32,157 nt of DNA from Planctomycetota bacterium. Its GTDB lineage: Bacteria > Planctomycetota > UBA1135 > GCA-002686595. The notes beneath the pieces were generated by a model, which was given only the letters and a program-made list of their open reading frames with translations, did no database searches and had not been told where the DNA came from. Below are positions 1 through 6,953 of this stretch, piece by piece. The translations under genes were made by a program, and so were the position numbers. Location of the stretch: contig JAJDEV010000233.1 of the NCBI GenBank assembly GCA_029259605.1, positions 1 through 32,157 of the forward strand, read 5' to 3'. Within the stretch, counting starts at the first letter, position 1; every line of letters begins with the position of its first letter.

Positions 1-2
1 CC

Positions 3-1142
3 GCGCCTCGCGCGCGACGCTTCCTGCGCACCTTCGCGCTGTGCATCGCCGGCGCGGCGCTCGCGCTCGTCGGCGTGTCGATCTACAGCAACCACTACGG
101 CGCGTTCGGCGAGCGCGGCCAGTTCCACACCTACAACGACCGGCAAGCGAAGTCGGAGCACCTCACCGAGCTGCCGCGAGACGAGCTGGCCGACGCCTGG
201 GTCATCGGCTCGTCGAACACGATGCCGTTCCAGCCGGCGAGCGTGGAGCGGCTCTTCGGCGAGCGCACGTTCAACCTCGGCTCGTACTGGGGGCGCGTCG
301 AGGACCTGTGGTGCTGGACGAATTTCCTCACGCGCGACCTCGGCGCGCATCCGAAGCTCGTCATCCTCGGCATCGAGCCCTGGACCTTCGGCGCGGACGA
401 CACGGGGCCGCCGTTTTACCGGCGCTACCGCCGGCGACTGCTGACGGCGCCGCTACTCGTACAGCACCTCGATCGCTACGACCGGACGCTGCTGCGCGTG
501 TCGAGCGTGTTCGACACGCTCTCGATCCAGAGCGTGAAGACGCTCGCGCAGACGACGCTGAAGTATCGCGGCGAGCGCGTGAAGCAGCGCTCGCTCGTCG
601 ACTCGATCTTCGAACCCGACGGCACGAGCTCCAAGCTGAACGTCCCCGAGGGCGGCGACTTCCTGCCCGCGCACGTGCACGAGTTCTACGCCGAGTTCCA
701 GGCGGCGAGCGCGGACGAACGGCAGGCGCTCGAGGCGCGGCGCACGGCGCTGATGGACGAACGCCGCATCCGCGTCGGCGACGTGCTCGCCTACCTGCCG
801 AGCGGGCGCCTCGATGAAGTGAGCATCGCGCTGTTCCGACGCACGATCGCGCTGTGCCAAGACGAAGGCATCGAGGTCAACGTCGTGCTGCTGCCGGTGC
901 ATCCGCACTTCTACGACTACCTGGTGCGCGACACGGCGCACGCCGCGCACCTCGAACAGCTGCGCGCGTTGCTCGCCGAGCTCTCGGCCGAGTTCCCGGT
1001 CCTGACGACGACCTTCGACGCGTCGCACATCGACCGCTTCGGCGGCGACCCCACCGGCTTCCACGACAACTTCCACATGACGCCGGCCAACGCCGACCGC
1101 GTGCTCGCGCGATTGGCGAGGGCGAGGGAAGCGGGCCGATGA
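3..1142 (+). CDS. SGNH/DltD-like membrane-anchored protein, 5' partial
   Basis: This is the presumed O-acylation partner of the MBOAT gene that follows. The frame is open from the first bases of the window and begins with a basic stretch and a hydrophobic helix (about residues 7-27 of the visible part), so the real start lies upstream; a GTG at 75 would remove the membrane anchor and is unlikely. The body looks like an SGNH-type esterase/acyltransferase of the DltD/AlgX kind: an IGSSNT block near the start for the nucleophile serine, a central ILGIEPWTF strand, and near the C-terminus FHDNFHMTP, whose D-x-x-H would supply the catalytic Asp and His. The stop overlaps the next start as ATGA. 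In this family the MBOAT carries the acyl group across the membrane and the SGNH partner transfers it to a polysaccharide. The family is inferred from motifs and context; the substrate is unknown. Confidence 0.72.
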   Translation, partial: APRARRFLRTFALCIAGAALALVGVSIYSNHYGAFGERGQFHTYNDRQAKSEHLTELPRDELADAWVIGSSNTMPFQPASVERLFGERTFNLGSYWGRVEDLWCWTNFLTRDLGAHPKLVILGIEPWTFGADDTGPPFYRRYRRRLLTAPLLVQHLDRYDRTLLRVSSVFDTLSIQSVKTLAQTTLKYRGERVKQRSLVDSIFEPDGTSSKLNVPEGGDFLPAHVHEFYAEFQAASADERQALEARRTALMDERRIRVGDVLAYLPSGRLDEVSIALFRRTIALCQDEGIEVNVVLLPVHPHFYDYLVRDTAHAAHLEQLRALLAELSAEFPVLTTTFDASHIDRFGGDPTGFHDNFHMTPANADRVLARLARAREAGR

Positions 1143-2581
1143 TCTTCCCGAGCTACGAGTTCCTGCTCGTCTTCCTGCCGGTCGTGCTGTGCTTCTGGTT
1201 GTCGAAGCTGCCGCTCTCCCTGCGCCTCGCGATGCTCACCGTCGCGAGCTACATCTTCTACGGCTGGCACGACTGGCGCTTCACCGGGCTGATCGCGGCG
1301 TCGACGCTGGTCGACTACTGGTGCGGGCGCGAGATCGGCGCGACGGGCGAGCACGCGCGGCGGCGCTTCTTCTTGCTCGCGTCGGTCGTCACGAACCTCG
1401 CCTTCCTCGGCTTCTTCAAGTACTACGACTTCTTCGCGGAGTCGCTGCACGCGAGCCTGTCGGCGCTCGGCGTCGACGCGTCGCTGCACACGCTCGGGAT
1501 CGTGCTGCCGATCGGCATCTCGTTCTACACGTTCCAGAGCATGAGCTACACGATCGACATCTATCGATCGCGCGCGCGGCCGGCGCCGGACTTCCTGCAC
1601 TTCGCGGCGTACGTCTCGCTCTTCCCGCAGCTCGTCGCGGGCCCGATCGTGCGCTACGAGGCGATGGCCGATCAGCTGCACGAGCTCGAGGGCAGGCGCG
1701 TGAGCTCGGTCGAGTTCTCGCACGGCGTGTGGTTCTTCGTGCTCGGCCTCGCGAAGAAGATGCTGATTGCGGACAACGTCGCGCCGCTCGCGGATCGCCT
1801 GTTCGACGGCACGGGTGTGGTCGAAACGGGCTTCGCGTGGCTCGGCTCGCTGGCCTACACGGTGCAGCTCTACTTCGACTTCTCGGGCTACAGCGACATG
1901 GCCGTAGGCCTCGGCCTGATGCTCGGCTTCCGCTTCCCGGTCAACTTCGACTCGCCCTACAAGTCGGTGAACATCTCCGACTTCTGGAACCGCTGGCACA
2001 TCACGCTGTCGCACTTCCTGCGCGACTACCTGTTCATCCCGCTCGGAGGTTCGCGCGGCACGCTCGCGCTCACCGTGCGCAACCTCCTGATCACGATGTT
2101 CCTCGGCGGCCTGTGGCACGGCGCGCAGTGGACGTACGTCGTGTGGGGCCTGTTCCACGGCGCGCTGCTCACGGGGCACGCGGCGTTCCGCACGTTGGCC
2201 GTCACGCTCCCGCGCCTGCTCGCCATCCCGCTCACCTTCTTCGCCGTGCACCTCGGCTGGGTCCTCTTCCGCGCCCCGACGTTCGAGCGCGCGGGCGAGA
2301 TCTACCGCGGCCTCTTCGGCAAGAGCGGCACCGAGGACCTCTTCGCCCGCACGCTCGAGTCCCAAACCTTCGGCAACCTGCCGGCCTTCGTCGACGTCGC
2401 CGGCGGCCCCGAGCTTTTCCCCTTCCTCGTGCTCGGCCTCCTGATCGCGTTCTTCGCACCGAACACGCACGAGATCCGGAGGTCGTTGCACCCTGCGTGG
2501 GCCGTCGTGCTGGCGCTGCTGACGATGACCTGCGTGATCCTGCTCGGGAAGGAGACGCCGTTCATCTACTTCCAGTTCTGA
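1139..2581 (+). CDS. MBOAT family O-acyltransferase (AlgI-like)
   Basis: The 480-residue polytopic membrane protein has the size and motifs of AlgI-type MBOAT acyltransferases, which move acyl groups (usually acetyl) to the extracytoplasmic side for polysaccharide modification. It starts MIFPSYEFLLVFLPVV, typical for the family. The conserved FWNRWHITLSHFLRDY block (His near 287) is followed by IPLGGSRG and then GGLWHGAQWTYVVWG, whose His327 corresponds to the invariant MBOAT histidine. The hydrophobic helices are spread along the whole length. The ATG at 1139 overlaps the stop of the preceding SGNH-like gene by four bases, which implies translational coupling. This is the usual pairing in exopolysaccharide acetylation loci, although no polymerase or other alginate genes are visible. 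The family call is secure; the actual polymer is unknown. Confidence 0.95.
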   Translation: MIFPSYEFLLVFLPVVLCFWLSKLPLSLRLAMLTVASYIFYGWHDWRFTGLIAASTLVDYWCGREIGATGEHARRRFFLLASVVTNLAFLGFFKYYDFFAESLHASLSALGVDASLHTLGIVLPIGISFYTFQSMSYTIDIYRSRARPAPDFLHFAAYVSLFPQLVAGPIVRYEAMADQLHELEGRRVSSVEFSHGVWFFVLGLAKKMLIADNVAPLADRLFDGTGVVETGFAWLGSLAYTVQLYFDFSGYSDMAVGLGLMLGFRFPVNFDSPYKSVNISDFWNRWHITLSHFLRDYLFIPLGGSRGTLALTVRNLLITMFLGGLWHGAQWTYVVWGLFHGALLTGHAAFRTLAVTLPRLLAIPLTFFAVHLGWVLFRAPTFERAGEIYRGLFGKSGTEDLFARTLESQTFGNLPAFVDVAGGPELFPFLVLGLLIAFFAPNTHEIRRSLHPAWAVVLALLTMTCVILLGKETPFIYFQF

Positions 2582-2594
2582 GCGCTGGGCGGGC

Positions 2595-3293
2595 TCAAAG
2601 CGCGACCGGCCCGACGATCTGTCGAAGCATGGCGCCGGTCACCATCGCGACCAAGACGCTCGCCATCGTCCCGATGAGGTAGACCTCGGCGAACGCTTGC
2701 TCGTCCATGCGCTTGAAGCGGGCGACGGACTTCGCGGTGAGCACGAGTCCGACACCGGCCCACTGATTCGCCCACACGAGCGCGAGCACCATCCATCGTT
2801 CGAGCACGCCGATCGTCGCTCCGGCGCCACGCGGTCCCTCGTCCGGGGGCAGCGGCGGCTCCAAACGCGCGAGCGTCGCGCCAACGATCGCCGATCCGCC
2901 CCTGGCGTTGAAGAGGACGACGGCGACCACTGCAGCGACGCGTCCGAGTGTCGGGTGCGAACCCGAAGGCGTCGGCCACACATGCGCCGCGCCGATGAGG
3001 ACGAACAGTTGCAGCGCTTGCCCGATCGCGATCCGCGCCAACCCACTCTTCGCTTGGCGCGCCTCGATGCGCTCGAGCGCGGCGCGCGTCGTCGACAACG
3101 CAACGACCAGCCCCACGCCTCGCCAGCTCGGAAACGCCACGAGCGCGCAGGCGCCGTAGACCGAGGCGAGCGTGAGCCCGCGCTCAGCCAATGAGGCTGA
3201 GCGTGGCGCGCCCCCGGCCGACAGGTGCGCGAACACGAGGAGCGCCAGTAGAGAAGCGCGCGGATCTTCCCAGCTCACGACAGACGCGATCAT
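2595..3293 (-). CDS. Small polytopic membrane protein beside SatD (DUF3307-like)
   Basis: A 232-residue hydrophobic protein with about five or six predicted membrane segments (for example around residues 12-28, 40-70, 87-105, 117-130 and 205-225). Its start ATG overlaps the stop of the SatD-family gene as ATGA, so the two are almost certainly one operon. SatD-family genes are often followed by a DUF3307 membrane protein; position, length and topology fit, but I see no decisive motif and the sequence is divergent. The function is unknown. In the Streptococcus sat operon the genes are linked to acid and stress tolerance, which may not carry over. Its 3' end faces the MBOAT gene, only 13 bases away, with no clear terminator between them. 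Confidence 0.75.
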   Translation of the reverse strand: MIASVVSWEDPRASLLALLVFAHLSAGGAPRSASLAERGLTLASVYGACALVAFPSWRGVGLVVALSTTRAALERIEARQAKSGLARIAIGQALQLFVLIGAAHVWPTPSGSHPTLGRVAAVVAVVLFNARGGSAIVGATLARLEPPLPPDEGPRGAGATIGVLERWMVLALVWANQWAGVGLVLTAKSVARFKRMDEQAFAEVYLIGTMASVLVAMVTGAMLRQIVGPVAL

Positions 3294-3976
3294 TCATCGA
3301 CGGAGTCGCCAGCGGTTCCGCCCGCAATGGACTCGAGCAGGCGCCGCGCGGTTTCCTCGCCCGCGAGAATCGCGTCGAAGCGGGACGCCTGAAGGCTCTG
3401 CGTGACGACCGACGGGCTCACGCCGAGTTCGCGTGCAACGGCGATGCGTTTCCCGAGCTCGCGCAGCCGAACGGTGTGCACGTGCTGCTTGGCCGTCCAT
3501 CCGGAACGGATCGCGGCCATGAGCTCGAACAGGCTGTTCAACACCCGGTCGTTCCGCGCGCCGAACCCCTCGAACATCGTCCACGCCTTCTTCTTCTTCG
3601 CTCGCTCGAGCATCGCGCGTGCGCGGTGGAAGCACGGTCCGTCGAGCTGCTCCACGCTCGCGCCCCGATCGAGTTCGGTGCTGAGCGGCCCCCACCCGAC
3701 GCCGAACACGATGTCGCGGTCCGCGGGCGCCGATCCGAACAGGCGGTCCTTCGCGCCCTGGACGAGGTCGACGAGCGCCGCGGGGTCGCGGAGGAGCGTC
3801 TGGATCTCGTCCCCCGCGGTGAGCACGGCCGGACGAACCATGTGGTCGCCGAGACGCGCGTTGAGGTCGGCGACGAGCTCGATCACGACCTGCTGGAGCT
3901 CGACCCGCGTATCGCGCGGCAGGTCACGCGACGCGACCAGATCGCCCGTGACCGCCGCGCAGAATGGGGTTCGCAT
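3290..3976 (-). CDS. satD: SatD family protein with C-terminal helix-turn-helix
   Basis: The 228-residue protein begins with the TGDLVASR block (residues 10-17) characteristic of SatD-family proteins, followed by a conserved TAGDE at about 53-57 and an FGVGWG stretch at 91-96. The C-terminal region, about 170-198, reads as a helix-turn-helix (GKRIAVARELGVSPSVV), so DNA binding is plausible. A basic KKKK run lies at 127-130. The ATG at 3976 is the first good start; no strong ribosome-binding site is visible. The stop overlaps the downstream membrane-protein gene. Upstream are a candidate promoter and three identical dyads (see those entries), so autoregulation by this protein is an attractive inference. 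Family members are linked to stress tolerance, but their biochemical activity is not established. Confidence 0.8.
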   Translation of the reverse strand: MRTPFCAAVTGDLVASRDLPRDTRVELQQVVIELVADLNARLGDHMVRPAVLTAGDEIQTLLRDPAALVDLVQGAKDRLFGSAPADRDIVFGVGWGPLSTELDRGASVEQLDGPCFHRARAMLERAKKKKAWTMFEGFGARNDRVLNSLFELMAAIRSGWTAKQHVHTVRLRELGKRIAVARELGVSPSVVTQSLQASRFDAILAGEETARRLLESIAGGTAGDSVDE

Positions 3977-3994
3977 CGGATGGACGGTTCCGGT

Positions 3995-4094
3995 TTCGGC
4001 TCTACGACCGAATGCGGGTCGCGGGGAGGCCTCTCGACGCCATTCTATTCGGTTCTGAAGCCGAAATCACCGCCATTTCGGTACAGGGACCGAA
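3995..4094 (-). promoter_or_regulatory. Three TTCGG-N8-CCGAA operators upstream of satD
   Basis: Three dyads with the same half-sites and the same 8-base gap lie at 3995-4012, 4048-4065 and 4077-4094. The third extends to a perfect 10-base inverted repeat (arms 4073-4082 and 4089-4098). Centres are 53 and 29 bases apart. They occupy the gap between satD and the end of the sigma-factor gene, and the middle copy sits between the candidate -35 and -10 boxes. The repeated architecture is seen directly; that it is a repressor operator, perhaps for the SatD helix-turn-helix, is inference. Confidence 0.7.
4042..4070 (-). promoter_or_regulatory. Candidate satD promoter
   Basis: On the minus strand GTGATT (4070-4065) is a possible -35 and TAGAAT (4047-4042) a good -10, separated by 17 bases. 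Transcription would start near 4035, giving a leader of about 60 bases before the satD ATG. The spacer is filled by the middle dyad, the classic position for a repressor site. The -35 match is only partial. Confidence 0.5.
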
Positions 4095-4143
4095 ATGGGA
4101 CCCCAGGCGTCCTGGACCGCGTCGCTCGAGCGTTGGAGCTCCC

Positions 4144-6876
4144 CTACTCGCGCACGACCGCGGTGAAGGTCAGCTCGCGATCGGGGGTCCACTCGAGCTC
4201 GCGCGGAGCGAACTGGATTCGCCGGCCGTCCAACTCGATCGCATCGATCCTGACGAAGAGGGGCGGGTCGATGCCGACGAGCAACTCGCCAACGGCGTGG
4301 TCGTCCAGCTCGATGCCGCGCGCACCCGTCTGGGTGAAACCGCCGCCGTCCAGCGGCCGGAACAGGATCGCGCGGAGCCGCGCGTCGGCGAGCGAGCGGG
4401 CCGCGTCCCCGACGATGCGGACGCGGGTGGGTTCCTCAGGCCAGATGACGACGCGCTTGAGTCCGCGCGGTTTCCCGTCGAGCTGGACGCGCGCGCTCCC
4501 CACACCCGGCGCGATCGCGATGACCTCGCGCTCCGTCGACGCGACGAGCCCCTGCCAGTGGTTCCCGACGCCGGGGAGTTCGAGGCGCATGCTCGGAACG
4601 CGAAGCATGAGTCCGCGGACGGGGCGGCCCGACTCGGCGTCGACGACTTCGAGTTCGAGGGGCACGGGGCGCGCTGACTCGACCGTGATCGTAAGGTCCG
4701 ATCGCACACTCACGCGCGACGGTGCCGACGGCAACACCCAGGCCGAGAACTGGTACGAAGCAGGCGTCGACACATGGAGGTCGTACTCGCCTTCCCCGAG
4801 ACCGTGGAGCTCGGCGACACCGTTCGCGTCGGTGGTGAACTCAAACCCCATCATCCGGGAGATCGACCAGCCGTCGTGCCCGCTCGGCCAGGCTCCGTGG
4901 TGCTCGGGAAACTGCCGGAAGCCCGAATCCCGCGACCACGCCACGACCCTCACGCCGGGGATTGCGGTTCCGAGCGGGTCCACCAGATGCACGCGGGCGC
5001 CGGTCACTTCGCGGACGAGCGTCAGTGCGAGCTCGCCGGCCTTCGGCACGCTCGAGCTCGTCGGTTTCAAACCGACGCCGGCGAAGCCGGGAGCCGCGAT
5101 GCGCACGAAGGACGTCCGGCTCGCCGCCGGTACGCGCAGCACTCCGTCCACTCCGGAGAGCAAGGACAGCGCATCGATGGCGAAGTCCGGATAGGAAACG
5201 TCGGTGTGCGCGCCAGCGATCGGCGCGCCGTCCTCGTCGGAGAGAAGTACGTCCAGGCAGTCGCTCGCGTCGAGCGTCAACGTGCACACCTCGGCTGCTG
5301 CCCGAAACATCCGCCGCGTTTCCGCGCCGTTCCCCAGCTCGTCGATCGCGAAGCACTCGAGCTCGACGCCGCGCGGCACGCGCACGACCGTGCGTGTTCC
5401 CTCGACGGCGCGCGCTGCAATCCCCGCCCAGGGCGGGTCGGAGGATTCGACGGGTCGGCAAGCGAGCGAGACGGCACCGGGCGCGTCGCCGGACTCGAGC
5501 TCGAAGTCGAACGTCACATCGCACGCCGCGCGCAATCGGACGACGTCGCTCTCCAAGCGCGCGAACTGAACGTTCGCCGTGCAGGTGTCGGACGACTCGA
5601 CACGCAGCCGTTCGTCGGACGCGACCCAGCTCGGCACGACGACGACGCCGTCGGGGCCGCTCGTCGCGATCTCGGCACCGCGCGCGGAGACGCGCGCGGC
5701 GCCGACGGGGGCTCCGGTCTCGAACGAGACGAAGCGCAGCCTCCTCACCTCGTCGCTCCGGTGAAGAACGACGCCCCACGGCGCCGCCGTGCTGAGCGCA
5801 AGCCGGCACGACGCAGGCTCGAAGCCGTCCCGCTGGAAACGCACCAAACCCTCTCCCTCTCCCTCGACTTCGAGCGTCAGTTCGCCGCGGGCATTCGACG
5901 TCGCGCGAGGCGAGTCGGGCACGCGGTCACCCCGTCCGAACGCGTCGGCCTCGGCAGAGGAGTTCCACACCCCCACGACGCCCTCGAGCGGGCGGCCGTC
6001 CTCGTCGGTGACTCGGAAGCAGAAGCGACGGAGCGCGACGGGTGCCTCCGCCGCTGGATCCTTGTCCCGCACCAGATCCGCGACCGCGACGCGACCCGCG
6101 TCGGCCGACGAATCGCTGCTCGTCGCGTCGAGCCCGTCGAGCGCGACAGCTGTCGCGATCCGGTCCTTCGGAACACGATCGCCCGCGACGCCGAGCCACG
6201 CGCCGACAGCAAGGACGACGGCGACGACGCAGACGAGGAATGCGAGCGGGAGCTTCATGGCGAGGAGTCCGGTGACGGCGACGGATTCGGAGGCAGCAAC
6301 GGCGGACGGCGGCGCACCCAGCGGCTCGAATCCCAGCGCGAGCCCCAGCCCCTCCGACCAACGCCGCGCATCACCCCGGCTCGTGCGCTCGAGTTCCGCG
6401 CGCGCCAGCGCGAGGCCGCGCTGGATGCGACTGTCGACCGTCGGCACGGGAACGCCGAGGCGTGCGGAGATCGCACGCGGCGGCAGGTCCTCGACGAAGC
6501 GCAGGAGCAGCGCCTCGCGGTACGGTTCGCGCAACCCGGCGACGACCTCGGCCACGCGGCGCAGGATCTCGGCGCGCGCGGCCGCGTCGGCGGCGGAGGC
6601 CTGCGCCTCGGGGCGCGCGACCGCGCGTTCTCGCTCGTCGCGTCGCAGCCTCTCGCGTCGCGCGCGGCGCGCGCCACGCTTCGTCACGGTGCGGAGCCAC
6701 GCCGCCAGGTTCGCGATGCCCGCTCCTTGTCGCTCCTGACTGATCGCCGTGGCGAGCGCGTCCTGCACGACGTCCTCCCCCTGCGCGTCGCCGTCGAGCA
6801 ACGCGCGTCCGAGCGTGCGTAGGAAACGCCCGTGCTCGCGGATCCAGGCGGCGTCGACGTGTTCGAGGGAAGGCAT
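4144..6876 (-). CDS. ECF sigma factor fused to membrane helix and exported carboxypeptidase-regulatory-like region (copy 1)
   Basis: A 910-residue fusion. Residues about 15-80 form sigma region 2 (GRALLDGDAQGEDVVQDAL core) and about 105-162 sigma region 4, with the helix-turn-helix LPPRAISARLGVPVPTVDSR. A single hydrophobic helix at about 207-230 follows, and the remaining ~680 residues are beta-rich with repeated glycine-turn patterns like the carboxypeptidase regulatory-like fold. The sigma part should be cytoplasmic and the rest outside, making a one-piece sensor and transcription factor. The start at 6876 is chosen because it has GAGGTGA at proper distance and aligns with the start of the neighbouring paralogue; an ATG at 6900 in the same frame is the alternative. 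No anti-sigma gene is adjacent. The signal sensed and the promoters controlled are unknown; release by proteolysis is only a hypothesis. Confidence 0.85.
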   Translation of the reverse strand: MPSLEHVDAAWIREHGRFLRTLGRALLDGDAQGEDVVQDALATAISQERQGAGIANLAAWLRTVTKRGARRARRERLRRDERERAVARPEAQASAADAAARAEILRRVAEVVAGLREPYREALLLRFVEDLPPRAISARLGVPVPTVDSRIQRGLALARAELERTSRGDARRWSEGLGLALGFEPLGAPPSAVAASESVAVTGLLAMKLPLAFLVCVVAVVLAVGAWLGVAGDRVPKDRIATAVALDGLDATSSDSSADAGRVAVADLVRDKDPAAEAPVALRRFCFRVTDEDGRPLEGVVGVWNSSAEADAFGRGDRVPDSPRATSNARGELTLEVEGEGEGLVRFQRDGFEPASCRLALSTAAPWGVVLHRSDEVRRLRFVSFETGAPVGAARVSARGAEIATSGPDGVVVVPSWVASDERLRVESSDTCTANVQFARLESDVVRLRAACDVTFDFELESGDAPGAVSLACRPVESSDPPWAGIAARAVEGTRTVVRVPRGVELECFAIDELGNGAETRRMFRAAAEVCTLTLDASDCLDVLLSDEDGAPIAGAHTDVSYPDFAIDALSLLSGVDGVLRVPAASRTSFVRIAAPGFAGVGLKPTSSSVPKAGELALTLVREVTGARVHLVDPLGTAIPGVRVVAWSRDSGFRQFPEHHGAWPSGHDGWSISRMMGFEFTTDANGVAELHGLGEGEYDLHVSTPASYQFSAWVLPSAPSRVSVRSDLTITVESARPVPLELEVVDAESGRPVRGLMLRVPSMRLELPGVGNHWQGLVASTEREVIAIAPGVGSARVQLDGKPRGLKRVVIWPEEPTRVRIVGDAARSLADARLRAILFRPLDGGGFTQTGARGIELDDHAVGELLVGIDPPLFVRIDAIELDGRRIQFAPRELEWTPDRELTFTAVVRE

Positions 6877-6920
6877 GGGCTCACCTCGTACCGTGCCCAT
6901 GGACTTCGAAGCCTTGGCGA

Positions 6921-6935
6921 CGAATCCTCGAATTC
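6921..6935 (-). promoter_or_regulatory. GAATTC-N2-GGAT element upstream of sigma fusion copy 1
   Basis: The minus strand reads GAATTCGAGGATTCG, starting 59 bases before the ATG at 6876. The same core occurs 60 bases before the start of the second copy. It lies within a small inverted repeat (arms 6919-6925 and 6932-6938). It could be the promoter recognised by these sigma factors (autoregulation) or merely a trace of the duplication. Confidence 0.45.
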
Positions 6936-6953
6936 GTCACGGCCCGTCGCCGG

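Noticed and set aside
75..77. GTG as start of the first gene
   Set aside because: The frame is open upstream to the window edge and encodes a membrane anchor just before this codon.
3191..5194. Plus-strand open frame of 667 codons spanning satD and part of the sigma fusion
   Set aside because: It crosses two well-supported minus-strand genes and the operator region, and has no recognisable domain.
4774..6822. Long plus-strand open frame opposite sigma fusion copy 1
   Set aside because: Arginine-rich composition without domain patterns; the minus strand encodes a conserved paralogous protein.
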